DNA of 42,844 bases from contig NZ_CAMVEE010000016.1 in assembly GCF_947166415.1 (NCBI RefSeq), positions 1 to 42,844 on the forward strand, read 5' to 3'. Numbering within the stretch: position 1 is the first letter of the stretch; each line of letters opens with the position of its first letter. Source of the DNA: an uncultured Methanobrevibacter sp. (GTDB lineage Archaea > Methanobacteriota > Methanobacteria > Methanobacteriales > Methanobacteriaceae). Shown here piece after piece: positions 25,522 through 35,012 of the stretch. A model generated the notes under the pieces. The model did not search any database and was not told the DNA's origin. It saw only the letters and a list, made by a program, of their open reading frames with translations. A program made the position numbers and the translations under genes.

Positions 25522-27179
25522 TGAAGTATCAGGAATTGGTGGACGTTTACTCCGCTCTTGAGGCAACAACAAAAAGACTGGAAAAGACTGAAATAATAGC
25601 GGAATACCTGAAAAAATTGGATTCCGACACCATCGAAAAAGTCGGATTGTTGATTTTAGGCGTTGTATTTCCGGCATGGAGTTCTGAAGAAATCGGAATT
25701 GGTGGAAAATTGGTTGAAAGGGCGGTTGCTGAAGCTGTGGGAACTACCCAAGCCAATGTAGAAGATGCTGTTCGTGATGAAGGAGACATTGGCCTTGCAT
25801 GCGTTAAACTGTATGCCAAAAAGTCCCAAATGACCTTTTTCTCACAACCGTTAACAATCGATTTCGTTTTCAATAGCTTGCGCAAGTTATCCCAAATCAG
25901 TGGTTCAAGGTCAACCAACCGTAAAATCGCAGTCATTTTGGAATTGCTTTCACAGGCAAGCGCAACAGAAGCCAAATACCTGACAAGAACAATCACTGAA
26001 GAGTTAAGAATTGGCGTCGGCGACGGGGTTGTCAGAGACGCAATAGCTCAAGCATTCAACATTGACAAGAAGATAGTTGAAAGGGCGCAGATGCTTACAA
26101 ACGACATGTCAGTAGTTGCAAGAACCGCCAAGGAACAAGGCGCGGAAGGCCTGGAAAAACTTAATCTTACACCAGGAACACCAGTCAAGCCAATGCTTGC
26201 ACAGCTTGCACCTCCTTTGGATGAAATCATCCCTGAAATGGGAAGGGCAATCTGTGAAACAAAATACGATGGAATCCGTCTTCAGGTTCACAGGAACGGG
26301 GATGAAATCAAAATATTTACCCGCAGGCTTGAAAACATTACCCATGCACTTCCAGAAATCGTCGATTTGTTTGACGAACATCTTCCTCATGAAAACTATA
26401 TCGTGGAAGGGGAAGTGATAGCTACAAGGGACGGGAAACCGCTGCCTTTCCAGAACATCCTTCACAGGGTGAGAAGGAAGCATAACGTGGAAGAAGCTAT
26501 GGAAAACGTTCCATTAAAATTATTTTTATTCGATGTGCTGTTCTATAAGGTTCCGATGATAGATGAACCTTTACAGACAAGAAGAGACACATTGGAAGAG
26601 ATTGTTGATACAAGCGTTGATGAAATGAACTTGAGTACAATGCTTGTTGGAACACCCGACAACATAGATGAAATCCAAAACCTCTTTGAAACATCAATTG
26701 AAGGAGGTCATGAGGGAATCATGATCAAGGACGCTTCAGAACCTTACATTCCTGGACTCAGAGGCAAAAAGATGCTCAAGTACAAGGCGGAACCTGAAAC
26801 CCTGGACATGGTTATCGTCGGCGGAACCTACGGAATAGGAAAAAGGGGAGACTTTGTCGGATCTTATCTTGTGGCTTTGAGAGATGAAAATGATGACTTC
26901 AAAACAGTGGCTTACGCCGCGACAGGCCTTGATGATGCTACCCTCGAATATCTGACCGGAAAAATGAAGGAACTTGAAATTTCAACAAAAGGCCGTGAGA
27001 TTACCGTAGAGCCAAAAATAGTTTTGGAGATTGCATTTTCCGAAATCGTCGAATCCCCAGAATATGAAACCGGCTACTCACTGAGATTCCCTGTCGTCAA
27101 AAACATAAGAAAAGATAAAAGTCCAATGGATGCGGACACCGTTGAAAGGTTAATTTCCATGTATAACACTGGAAATTAA
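25521..27179 (+). CDS. lig: ATP-dependent DNA ligase
   Basis: 552 residues, the normal archaeal Lig1 length. The start ATG overlaps the thiC stop by one base, with AAAGGAGAT six bases upstream. A DNA-binding domain (1-210) precedes the adenylation domain, whose motif I is KYDGIR with the nucleophile K248. ENYIVEGEVIA (motif III area), GGHEGIMIKD (motif IV) and KMLKYKAE (motif V) follow, then an OB domain. It seals Okazaki fragments and repair nicks. Pairing with thiC has no obvious functional logic. Confidence 0.97.
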   Translation: MKYQELVDVYSALEATTKRLEKTEIIAEYLKKLDSDTIEKVGLLILGVVFPAWSSEEIGIGGKLVERAVAEAVGTTQANVEDAVRDEGDIGLACVKLYAKKSQMTFFSQPLTIDFVFNSLRKLSQISGSRSTNRKIAVILELLSQASATEAKYLTRTITEELRIGVGDGVVRDAIAQAFNIDKKIVERAQMLTNDMSVVARTAKEQGAEGLEKLNLTPGTPVKPMLAQLAPPLDEIIPEMGRAICETKYDGIRLQVHRNGDEIKIFTRRLENITHALPEIVDLFDEHLPHENYIVEGEVIATRDGKPLPFQNILHRVRRKHNVEEAMENVPLKLFLFDVLFYKVPMIDEPLQTRRDTLEEIVDTSVDEMNLSTMLVGTPDNIDEIQNLFETSIEGGHEGIMIKDASEPYIPGLRGKKMLKYKAEPETLDMVIVGGTYGIGKRGDFVGSYLVALRDENDDFKTVAYAATGLDDATLEYLTGKMKELEISTKGREITVEPKIVLEIAFSEIVESPEYETGYSLRFPVVKNIRKDKSPMDADTVERLISMYNTGN

Positions 27180-27808
27180 ATCTCAGGCAACGCTTTGACA
27201 CGTGCGATGACTGTCCTTGTTAGCGGATAAACGATTATTTCATATACAGTCTTGAATAAAGCCTGCATAACAATCATCAAAATCAAAGCTTCGATAGGCA
27301 TTGTTCCCAAAAATCCTATTGTAATGAATATCAGGGCATCCATACCCTCACCAAAAAGTGTTGAAACTATGCATCTGAAAAATAGCTTATCCTCATCCCA
27401 TTTTTTTAAATAGACCATCAGTTTTGCATTTACGATTGAACCTACCAGATAAGCTGCAAAACTAGCCACCAAAAGCCTGAAAGTGGAACCCAAAACAACA
27501 GAAAACGCCTCAGAATTTTCAAAAAACACCGGTGCCGGAAGCCAAATTGTAATTGTATAACAGATTACAGCAACAAGATTCATGAAAAAACCAAGCAAGA
27601 TTACTTTTCTGGTTTTCTCATAGCCGTAAACCTCTGCCAGCACATCGTTGACTATGTAAATTATTGGAAAAATTATTACACCACATGGCAGGACAAATGA
27701 GAAAAAATCGAATGTCTTTCCCGCAATGATATTGGATACAATCAAACATGCAGTGAAAATACCCGTCAATGTTGCATACAACTCGGTCCTTGTCAAATTT
27801 TCAAACAT
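27176..27808 (-). CDS. YhhQ/VUT-family transporter (queuosine/7-deazaguanine precursor type)
   Basis: 210 residues with six or so membrane helices. The family start TACLIVSNIIAGKTFDFFSF, the loop YIVNDVLAEVYGYEKTRKVI, and GEGMDALIFITIGFLG match the VUT/YhhQ family. In bacteria these import queuosine precursors (preQ0/preQ1). In an archaeon without queuosine the plausible cargo is preQ0 or a related base for archaeosine, which would link it to the ArcS-like gene at 11631. That link is inference. The 3' end overlaps lig by four bases, convergent. Confidence 0.8.
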   Translation of the reverse strand: MFENLTRTELYATLTGIFTACLIVSNIIAGKTFDFFSFVLPCGVIIFPIIYIVNDVLAEVYGYEKTRKVILLGFFMNLVAVICYTITIWLPAPVFFENSEAFSVVLGSTFRLLVASFAAYLVGSIVNAKLMVYLKKWDEDKLFFRCIVSTLFGEGMDALIFITIGFLGTMPIEALILMIVMQALFKTVYEIIVYPLTRTVIARVKALPEI

Positions 27809-27893
27809 AATCCTATTATATTTTTAATTTCTTATAAATTTTACAAAATGAAATCCTATCAGCTATTTTTACCATTAAAATTAATAAAAACTC

Positions 27894-28292
27894 ATGGAAA
27901 TCACTGATGAAAAATTACTGAAAATAGCTTTAGTCACTTCCCTAATCGGAATTATCGGCCTTATAATATTCACTCCCACAATTGAAGTCAAGGAAATTGA
28001 CATTAAAGACATAAATAGGGGAATGATTGATGAGGAAGTCAAAATAGACGGAGTAATACATGACATCAGCCAATCAAAATCCAAAAGCAGCTATTTCTTA
28101 ACCATCAATGACGGCACTGGCCAGATGCAATTGATAATTTTCAAAACTCAAGCTGCCGAACTTCAGGAAAATCATTTGGACATCACCGATTTTAAAAACA
28201 GGAAAGTCGAAGTTGTTGGCAAAATCACCGAATACAAATCACAATTAGAACTCATATTATCCTCAAAGGATAGTCTAAAAATCATTTCCTAA
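27894..28292 (+). CDS. Small membrane-anchored OB-fold protein
   Basis: 132 residues. One N-terminal hydrophobic helix (about 9-27, IALVTSLIGIIGLIIF) is followed by an OB-fold of the nucleic-acid-binding kind: VKIDGVIHDISQSKSKSSYF, then LTINDGTGQMQLIIFKTQAA and VEVVGKITEYKSQLELIL. The same OB signature occurs in tRNA-binding and exonuclease VII/RPA-like domains. A membrane tether on such a domain is known from several archaeal hypothetical proteins; the role is unknown. It appears to be transcribed alone. Confidence 0.7.
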   Translation: MEITDEKLLKIALVTSLIGIIGLIIFTPTIEVKEIDIKDINRGMIDEEVKIDGVIHDISQSKSKSSYFLTINDGTGQMQLIIFKTQAAELQENHLDITDFKNRKVEVVGKITEYKSQLELILSSKDSLKIIS

Positions 28293-28356
28293 CAAATACT
28301 TATTTATTGATTAAACTTCAAAAATATTATAGAATAAATTAATAGGATTTAATAAC

Positions 28357-29721
28357 ATGTCTGATAAAAAAAGATTATTCGGAACTTTTGGAGTTAGAAG
28401 AACAGCAAACGATGTTTTGACTCCCGAGTTTGCATCAAGGCTTGCCGCCTGTTATGGAACTCTAATTCAAGGCACTGTAGCTGTTGGCGGAGACACCAGA
28501 ACATCCTCCCCTATGCTGAAGGAAGCTGTAAAAGCAGGACTTTTGTCTTCAGGATGTGATGTTGTGGATTTGGGAATCCTACCCACACCCGGAGTCCAAT
28601 ATGCCGTTCGCAAATATTACGACGGTGGAGTGATGATTACAGCATCCCACAACCCTCCAAAATATAACGGACTTAAATTTTTAGATGAATATGGAATTGG
28701 AATTCCTGATGAAATGGATTTTGCGATTGAAAAATTATACTTTGATGAAGAGCCAAAAAGAGCACATTGGTCTGAAATCGGAGAATTATATCAAAACGAC
28801 AAGATTATTGATGAATATATTGAAGAGGCAATATCAAAAGTGGATGTCCAAGCCATTCGCGACGCCAATTTGAAAGTCGTTGTGGATTGCGGTTCAGGAG
28901 CAGGATCATACACCGCACCATACCTTATCCAAAAATTAGGATGTGATGTGACCACCCTCAACTGTCAAGCTGATGGATTTTTCCCTGGCCGTGACCCTGA
29001 ACCTATCGAAGAAAATCTGCAGGAACTGATAAATGTCGTAAAAGAGCTTGGAGCCGACATCGGTCTTGCTCACGACGGAGATGCCGACAGAACCATCTGC
29101 ATCGACGAAAAAGGCAATTTCGTTTTGGGAGATAAAACATTCACCCTTGTTGAAAAGCAGATGCTTAAGGAAAACAACGGAGGAACAATCGTTACAACAG
29201 TTGCAACATCACAGGCCATCTATGACATTGCCGAAGAGTACAACGGCGAAGTTATCGCCACTGCAGTTGGAGACCTTCTTGTAGCCAGAAAACTTAAAGA
29301 TGAAAACGGATTGTTCGGAGGAGAGGAAAACGGAGGTTTGATTTTCCCGGACTTTGTCTACGGAAGAGATGCAGTGATGACCGTGGCCAAGATTTTAGAG
29401 ATAATAGCTAAAGAGAAAAAATCATTGTCCGAACTTGTCAGCGAGCTTCCTGTTTATTATGCAAGCAAAATGAAAATCGAATGTCCTGATGACCAAAAGG
29501 AATTTGTCATGGAAAGCATTGCTGAAGAAGTGAAAAGCACTACTGACTTTAAATTGGACCTTACAGACGGTGTTAAAATCCTTAAAGATGATGGCTGGGT
29601 AATCATCAGACCATCCGGAACAGAACCAATTTTCAGATGCTTTGCCGAATCCGACTCCCAGGAAAAGGCAGATGAAATGACAAATTGGGGAATCGATTTA
29701 ATCAAGAAATACAAAAAATGA
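28357..29721 (+). CDS. glmM: Phosphohexomutase of the GlmM family, paralogue 1
   Basis: 454 residues. Catalytic phosphoserine S97 sits in TASHNPP (95-101), the Mg loop is HDGDADRT, the sugar-specificity loop is FGGEENGGLIF, and the phosphate loop is RPSGTEPIFR. Archaeal GlmM interconverts GlcN-6-P and GlcN-1-P, and relatives act on glucose, mannose or pentose phosphates. The sugar loop differs from that of the second copy (37399-36062), so the two probably have different main substrates. AGGATT lies upstream of the ATG. Confidence 0.85.
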   Translation: MSDKKRLFGTFGVRRTANDVLTPEFASRLAACYGTLIQGTVAVGGDTRTSSPMLKEAVKAGLLSSGCDVVDLGILPTPGVQYAVRKYYDGGVMITASHNPPKYNGLKFLDEYGIGIPDEMDFAIEKLYFDEEPKRAHWSEIGELYQNDKIIDEYIEEAISKVDVQAIRDANLKVVVDCGSGAGSYTAPYLIQKLGCDVTTLNCQADGFFPGRDPEPIEENLQELINVVKELGADIGLAHDGDADRTICIDEKGNFVLGDKTFTLVEKQMLKENNGGTIVTTVATSQAIYDIAEEYNGEVIATAVGDLLVARKLKDENGLFGGEENGGLIFPDFVYGRDAVMTVAKILEIIAKEKKSLSELVSELPVYYASKMKIECPDDQKEFVMESIAEEVKSTTDFKLDLTDGVKILKDDGWVIIRPSGTEPIFRCFAESDSQEKADEMTNWGIDLIKKYKK

Positions 29722-29893
29722 AACACGAAAAAACCATCACCAATTCAAATCAATTAAATGAAATATAGAGTTCATTAAAATAAAACAATTTTTATAAAAG
29801 TAATTTTAATGAAATGATTTTTTTAAATTAAATAAGTTGATGTAAAAATTTAAAAATAAAATAATGGCAATCTACATCGATTGAGAAAAACAC

Positions 29894-31030
29894 CTAATAG
29901 TTTTCCAAACATTCCTCTTTTAAGAAAAATGCATCCTCATTATCTGGATTTCTAAGCAGCACCTGATTGAAACTTTCTACAGCCTCTTCAAACTTGCCCA
30001 ATTCCATTAAAACCACGCCTTTATTCAATAAAAAGTCGATGTTATTTTTTTCAAGGGAAATGGCCTTATTGAAACATTCAAGAGCATCATCAAATTTTCC
30101 CAAATCGATGAATGCATTTCCCATCCTATTGATGGCTGAAGCATCCATTTCAGAATCGTCCAGACAAACTTCCACGGCCTTGTCAAATGATTCGATAGCT
30201 TCCTCAAGTCTTCCCATGTCAGACAAAAGGTTGCCTCTTGCATTCCATACTTCAGGATTTTCTCCATCGATGATGATGAGCTTGTCATACACCTTCAAAG
30301 CCTGGTCGTATCTGCCCAGCATCTCCAGGATAAATCCTCTCCAGTATAACACTATTGGGCTGCTGGGACGGAAGTTATATGCTATTGTGCTGGCCTTATA
30401 GGCTTCGTTGATGTTTCCTGAGTTTAAAAGGGCAATAGCCTTGTTGTTCAAAATGTATACATTGTCAGGTTCTATTTCAAGAGCCTTGTCATAACAATCA
30501 ATTGCATCAATGAATCTGCCTAACCTGGATAGATTATCTCCCTGCTTGTTAAGCAGATAGACATCGTTCGGGTCGATTTTCAAAGCGGCATCATAGCACA
30601 TTGTTGACTTGTCAAACTTTCCGCTGTCAAAAAGAATATCTGCCCTTTTCATAATCATGGCCTTTTCATCTATCTTATCGCCTTTCCAATCATCGATGTG
30701 CAATTTCTCAAAATGAATTATCTGGAACTGATCAGAACTGTCGATTCTTCCACCATACATCTTCTTGAATTCCCTCAACATGTCCTTTGAGTCTTTGAAT
30801 CCTTCTTCTATGGCCAGTTCCTCATTTCCTTCAATTTCGCTAAATGGAATGTCTTCAACATCAGTTACGATAGCTTCAAAAATTTTCATTTTTTCCTTGG
30901 ACACAAGATTCCAATAGCAATAGAGCCTGTCTCCTTTTTTAAGAGGAGTCTTCCAAGTCTTACGTATTGTTCTAGTTTTTTTACCGGTAATTACATCTAT
31001 ATCATTGCTAGAAAACGATAAAATTGGCAT
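29894..31030 (-). CDS. ASCH-domain / tetratricopeptide-repeat fusion protein
   Basis: 378 residues. The N-terminal about 110 residues look like an ASCH (PUA-like) domain: a GKKTRTIRKTW motif, PLKKGDRLYCYWN, then FEAIVTDVEDIPFSEI, the usual basic 'TxR' plus GD pattern. From about 125 on there are roughly seven TPR units (e.g. ALKIDPNDVYLLNKQGDNLS, ALEIEPDNVYILNNKAIALL). ASCH domains bind RNA or modified nucleosides; TPRs bind proteins. GGAGGTGTC before the ATG is a strong ribosome-binding site. Last gene of the glmU operon, 17 nt after the radical SAM gene. Confidence 0.75.
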   Translation of the reverse strand: MPILSFSSNDIDVITGKKTRTIRKTWKTPLKKGDRLYCYWNLVSKEKMKIFEAIVTDVEDIPFSEIEGNEELAIEEGFKDSKDMLREFKKMYGGRIDSSDQFQIIHFEKLHIDDWKGDKIDEKAMIMKRADILFDSGKFDKSTMCYDAALKIDPNDVYLLNKQGDNLSRLGRFIDAIDCYDKALEIEPDNVYILNNKAIALLNSGNINEAYKASTIAYNFRPSSPIVLYWRGFILEMLGRYDQALKVYDKLIIIDGENPEVWNARGNLLSDMGRLEEAIESFDKAVEVCLDDSEMDASAINRMGNAFIDLGKFDDALECFNKAISLEKNNIDFLLNKGVVLMELGKFEEAVESFNQVLLRNPDNEDAFFLKEECLENY

Positions 31031-31047
31031 AAGACACCTCCATAAAG

Positions 31048-31755
31048 TTAAATTATTTGCTCTCCGAATTCAGAAGTCTTCACTTTCACCTGACCGTCAA
31101 AATACGGTTTGATTTCTTCAGCTAATTTTATCAGGTCGTGAGGATTTGGATTTTCAACCTTTTCCAATGCAGGATCCAATACGTTTTTATTTCTAAATTG
31201 CTGAATAGTATAGATATCGGCTTCGATTTCATCGACAATATTGTGGATGTCCTTTTTGGATACTAATGTCGGAACATATGTTGTTCTTGCTTCCAGATGG
31301 ACATCAGGATATTCATTTATTAATTCCATGGATTTTTTAACATTGAATCCAACATTTGCGCCGGTAATCTTTCTATACTTGGAAAAGACTGTTTTGATAT
31401 CGAGGGAAATGAAATCCAACAAGTGCAAATCCAAAATCTCTTTGAGCTTGTCGGGATAGATTCCGCTTGTATCAAGTTTTGTCTTGAGTCCGATTTCACG
31501 AACATACTTGAGTATTTCGATGACTGCATCGGTTTGAACCAAAGGTTCTCCTCCGGAAATTACGATTGCATCCAAAAAATCGGCAGAGGAATCTATTTCC
31601 TCTTTTACCTTTTCAAAAGACCACTCCGTGTTATCTTCCAAAAGTTCAACATTGTGACAATACTTGCAAGCCAGCGGACATTTGGACATGAAAATGACTA
31701 AAGACATGTTTCCATGAAATTCCACTGACGATATGACAGTTCCGCCTATGTACAT
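31048..31755 (-). CDS. NrdG-like radical SAM activating enzyme
   Basis: 235 residues. The cluster motif C26-x3-C30-x2-C33 (CPLACKYC) is followed by VISGGEPLVQ and LKTKLDTSG, as in anaerobic ribonucleotide reductase or glycyl-radical activases. The first residues ([20 protein letters not shown]) match the archaeal NrdG-like group. No nrdD or glycyl-radical partner is nearby; it is in an operon with hisC and glmU instead. The ATG overlaps the hisC stop by one base (TAATG). Whether it activates NrdD encoded elsewhere is unknown. Confidence 0.83.
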   Translation of the reverse strand: MYIGGTVISSVEFHGNMSLVIFMSKCPLACKYCHNVELLEDNTEWSFEKVKEEIDSSADFLDAIVISGGEPLVQTDAVIEILKYVREIGLKTKLDTSGIYPDKLKEILDLHLLDFISLDIKTVFSKYRKITGANVGFNVKKSMELINEYPDVHLEARTTYVPTLVSKKDIHNIVDEIEADIYTIQQFRNKNVLDPALEKVENPNPHDLIKLAEEIKPYFDGQVKVKTSEFGEQII

Positions 31756-32855
31756 TAGTTTAAGACCTCTTTTATAATTTCAATGAATTTCTTATCCTCT
31801 TCAAGGGTGCAGATACTGATTCTAATCCAGTATTCATCCAACCCTTTAAAGGAAGTACAATCTCTTACAATAATTCCGCGTTTCATAAGTTCTAAAGCCA
31901 ATTCTTTTGCTGTAAATCCGGTATCCTTTATGCGGATTAGCATGAAATTGGACTTGGATGGGAATACCTTAAGTGAATCGATTTTTGATAATTCATCGTA
32001 TAAATATTGTCTTGACGCTATTCCTTTTTTGATTGATTCTTCAATGTATTCTTTGTCTCTAAATGTATTAAGTGCTGCAACAAAAGATAATCTTGTTAAT
32101 GAAAATACCGGCTTTATTCTATGCATATGCTCGATAATTTCGGCACATGCCAAACCGTAACCGATTCTCATTCCTGCAAGACCTAAAACTTTAGACATTG
32201 TACGGATGATGAAAATGTTATCAAATTCATCTATTAAATCTTTATTTGTAACTTCAGAGTATTCGAAATAAGCTTCATCAATGATGATTAATATTTCAGG
32301 GTTTTTGGAAGCAATATCCACCAATATTTCCTTATCGATTAAAGTGCCTGTAGGATTGTTTGGGCTGCACAGGAAAATCATCTTGGTTTTCTCGCTTATT
32401 GCCTCATAAATGGAATCAAGATCCAATTCGTTCTTATCCAAATCCCATTTTGCATAAACCGGATGAGCCCCATACTGTTGCAGCAGATATTCATAGTACA
32501 TGTAAGACGGCAGAGGGACAATGAACTCGTCGCCTTCATCTATGAATGTCTTTGCCAGAACATCGATGATTTCATCGGCACCGTCCCCTCCAATGATAAC
32601 CTGATTGTCGCGAACACCACTGTATTCGGCAATTTCGCTCACCAGCTCTTTAAGCTGTGATTCAGGATACCTGTTGATTGAATTGATTTCTTTCTTGATT
32701 GCTTCAACGGCTTTTGGAGAGGGACCCCATGGATTTTCATTGGATCCTAACTTTATAATATCATCCTTATTTAAATTGAATTCTTCTGCAATTTCATCCT
32801 GTGATCTTCCCGGAACATAGGAATCCATTTCATCTACAATTTGCCTTGGTTTCAT
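31755..32855 (-). CDS. hisC: Histidinol-phosphate aminotransferase
   Basis: 366 residues, type I fold. It begins [20 protein letters not shown], then [22 protein letters not shown] (163-170), DEAYFEYS and the PLP lysine K222 in [16 protein letters not shown]. It makes L-histidinol phosphate. HisC-like enzymes also act on aromatic amino acids, and the absence of other his genes here leaves that open. GGAAGAT precedes the ATG. Three bases separate it from the gamma-carbonic-anhydrase-like gene. Confidence 0.9.
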   Translation of the reverse strand: MKPRQIVDEMDSYVPGRSQDEIAEEFNLNKDDIIKLGSNENPWGPSPKAVEAIKKEINSINRYPESQLKELVSEIAEYSGVRDNQVIIGGDGADEIIDVLAKTFIDEGDEFIVPLPSYMYYEYLLQQYGAHPVYAKWDLDKNELDLDSIYEAISEKTKMIFLCSPNNPTGTLIDKEILVDIASKNPEILIIIDEAYFEYSEVTNKDLIDEFDNIFIIRTMSKVLGLAGMRIGYGLACAEIIEHMHRIKPVFSLTRLSFVAALNTFRDKEYIEESIKKGIASRQYLYDELSKIDSLKVFPSKSNFMLIRIKDTGFTAKELALELMKRGIIVRDCTSFKGLDEYWIRISICTLEEDKKFIEIIKEVLN

Positions 32856-32858
32856 ATT

Positions 32859-33341
32859 TTAATCTTCCTTATACTGTTTGGAAAGTTTTACATAATTGTC
32901 TGCATTATTTTGAATAAGCGCTATTTGTTCTGGTGTAACTTCCTTTACTGCCTTAGCCGGAACGCCTAAAATCAGACTGCCTTCAGGAAATTCCTTGCCT
33001 TCGCTTACAACCGCTCCAGCACCGACAATCGAATTTTTAGATATGTGGGCTCCATTCAAGACTGTGGCATTCATTCCAATCAAAACATTGTCATCCAATT
33101 TGCATCCGTGAACAACAGCTCCATGACCTACTGAAACATTCTTTCCAATTTCAACTGGAAATCCTCGAGTGCAATGAACGACGCAATTGTCTTGAACATT
33201 GGAATTGTCACCAATGGTAATTGAGTCTGTGTCCCCTCTAATGACGGCTCCATGCCATATGGAGACATTTTCTCCTAATTCAACATCACCAAATACCTGT
33301 GCGCCTGGGCATATTATAACAGAGTCTTTTTTATTTTCCAT
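32859..33341 (-). CDS. Gamma-class carbonic anhydrase-like hexapeptide protein (CamH type)
   Basis: 160 residues of left-handed beta-helix hexapeptides (GDVELGENVSIWHGAVIRGD). The three Zn-ligand histidines of the gamma class are conserved: H56 (VVHCTRG), H73 and H78 (VGHGAVVHGC). The acidic loop of the Methanosarcina Cam enzyme is missing, as in the CamH subclass, so activity is uncertain. It sits 12 nt after glmU, itself a beta-helix enzyme. It could instead act as an acyltransferase or ferripyochelin-binding-type protein. Confidence 0.85.
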   Translation of the reverse strand: MENKKDSVIICPGAQVFGDVELGENVSIWHGAVIRGDTDSITIGDNSNVQDNCVVHCTRGFPVEIGKNVSVGHGAVVHGCKLDDNVLIGMNATVLNGAHISKNSIVGAGAVVSEGKEFPEGSLILGVPAKAVKEVTPEQIALIQNNADNYVKLSKQYKED

Positions 33342-33353
33342 AATATCGCCAAA

Positions 33354-34634
33354 TTATTTCTTTGCTTTTTTATCTTGGATAATATGATTTTGTTTTACCA
33401 ATACGCGAGTATCGGAGGGTACATCATCATACAACAAAACCCCTGAACCGATAGTGGAGTTGTATCCAACTTTAACTCCTGGAGAGAAGCTAGAATTGAT
33501 TCCAGTTTTAACGGAATCCCCAATAATGGAACCTAGTTTACGTCTTCCACTATCTATCATCTGATCTTTAATCTTGGTTTTAACGGAACGGTTATCGAAA
33601 CGCAAGTTTGCAATATTAGTTCCGGCAGCTATGTTACAGTTGGATCCTATGACTGAGTCACCAACATAACTCAAGTGGCTAACGTTGGTGTTTTCCATAA
33701 TGATTGAATTCTTGATTTCAACTGCATTTCCCACATGAACATGGTCTCCGAAATAGGAATTTCCCCGAATATATGAATTAGGACCTATATCACAGTTCTT
33801 TCCAATGTAAACGTTTCCTTCTATGTATACTCCTGCCCTGATGATACTGCCTTCATCCAAAAATATTTCTCCGTGGATATGGGCTCCTTCCTCAATCTTT
33901 CCTTTGATTTCGGTTTTGAGCTGACCAATAAGCTCTTCATTAACTTCAATTAGTTCCCAAGGGCGACCTACATCAATCCAATCCTTATTGGTTTTATGAC
34001 CAATAACGGTTTTTCCGTCTTCGATTTGCATAGACAGGGAATCTGTAATCTCATATTCTCCTCTTTCGGAAATCTCCGTCTTTTCAATTTTATCGAAAAT
34101 ATCCTTGTTAAAGATATATATGCCTGCATTTACCAAATTACTTGGAGCTTCTTCCCTTTTAGGTTTTTCAACAATCTTTTTGATGTTCCCATCCTCTATC
34201 TCAACAACACCAAAAGCTGAAGGGTCCTCCACTTCAGTCAAAACCATCAATGTGTCAGGCTTCATGTAATTATATTTTTTAATGATTTCCTGAATGATTT
34301 CATTGTCCAAAATGATGTCTCCATTTAAAACTATTATGCTGTCTTCGATGAAATCTTTACCGTAGGAAATCGCATTTGCAGTTCCCAGGAAATCCTTTTG
34401 AGTTTTATAGGTTATGTTAACTCCGAAATCACTGCCGTCACCAAAATAATCACGAACCATCTCTTCCTTATAACGTACAATCAACAGTATTTCAGTAATC
34501 CCATTGTCCCTTAATGATTCTATGTTATATTGGATAATCGGCTTTCCGGCAACCGGCAACATGGTCTTAGGCTTTGTAAGTGTTAACGGCCTCATTCTAG
34601 ACCCTTCACCAGCGCTTAAAATAATTGCTTTCAT
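33354..34634 (-). CDS. glmU: Bifunctional sugar-1-phosphate nucleotidylyltransferase/acetyltransferase (archaeal GlmU)
   Basis: 426 residues. The N-terminal Rossmann pyrophosphorylase has LSAGEGSRMRPLTLTKPKTM (7-26), VLNGDIILD and VEKPKREE. From about 240 a left-handed beta-helix (GAHIHGEIFLDEGSIIRAGV) carries the acetyltransferase. It would acetylate GlcN-1-P and transfer UMP to give UDP-GlcNAc, following GlmM. UDP-GlcNAc is needed for pseudomurein and for the CapD/DegT pathway. GGGGATAA lies before the ATG. First gene of a five-gene minus-strand operon. Confidence 0.9.
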   Translation of the reverse strand: MKAIILSAGEGSRMRPLTLTKPKTMLPVAGKPIIQYNIESLRDNGITEILLIVRYKEEMVRDYFGDGSDFGVNITYKTQKDFLGTANAISYGKDFIEDSIIVLNGDIILDNEIIQEIIKKYNYMKPDTLMVLTEVEDPSAFGVVEIEDGNIKKIVEKPKREEAPSNLVNAGIYIFNKDIFDKIEKTEISERGEYEITDSLSMQIEDGKTVIGHKTNKDWIDVGRPWELIEVNEELIGQLKTEIKGKIEEGAHIHGEIFLDEGSIIRAGVYIEGNVYIGKNCDIGPNSYIRGNSYFGDHVHVGNAVEIKNSIIMENTNVSHLSYVGDSVIGSNCNIAAGTNIANLRFDNRSVKTKIKDQMIDSGRRKLGSIIGDSVKTGINSSFSPGVKVGYNSTIGSGVLLYDDVPSDTRVLVKQNHIIQDKKAKK

Positions 34635-34799
34635 TTTATATTATCCCCTTTATAAAAATTTCTTATAATGATATATGTTTAACTATTTACTTATTTATTA
34701 ATTTTCCTAAAAAAATAACCAAATTTTAAATATTAGTTAAAATAAACTAAAAATTACATTAGCTATGCTGATAATAAAAAAATTAAGGAGATTGTAAAA

Positions 34800-34967
34800 A
34801 TGACTATCTATGTATGTATGCACTGCGAATACAGATTTGATACAGAAAAAGGTGACCCTGCATATAACATTCCTGCTGGAAAAACTCCTGCAGACATGCC
34901 AGATGACTGGGTTTGCCCAGAATGTGCAGCTCTTGGAGTTGAAGCATTCATTGCAGAAGAAGAATAG
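34800..34967 (+). CDS. Rubredoxin
   Basis: A 55-residue frame from ATG 34800 to TAG 34967. It has the two Cys pairs of rubredoxin: CMHC at 6-9 and CPEC at 39-42, with the intervening YRFDTEKGDPAYNIPAGKTP and PDDWVCPEC typical of the family. A single Fe(Cys)4 centre carries electrons, usually to oxygen- or peroxide-detoxifying flavoproteins in methanogens. AAGGAG lies nine bases before the ATG. A 9-bp hairpin covers its stop codon. Confidence 0.95.
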   Translation: MTIYVCMHCEYRFDTEKGDPAYNIPAGKTPADMPDDWVCPECAALGVEAFIAEEE

Positions 34968-34994
34968 AACCTCTTCTTCTACAAAACTTTTTTT
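34955..34994 (+). terminator. Terminator overlapping the rubredoxin stop codon
   Basis: AGAAGAAGA (34955-34963) and TCTTCTTCT (34972-34980) pair perfectly with an 8-nt loop, followed by a T7 run at 34988-34994. The Glu-rich tail of rubredoxin supplies the left arm. Confidence 0.65.
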
Positions 34995-35012
34995 AATTTT
35001 TGTCAGATGTAA

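Noticed and set aside
26109..26483. 124-residue minus-strand frame inside lig
   Set aside because: It is antisense to the ligase adenylation domain (KYDGIR region), with no start signal and no family features.
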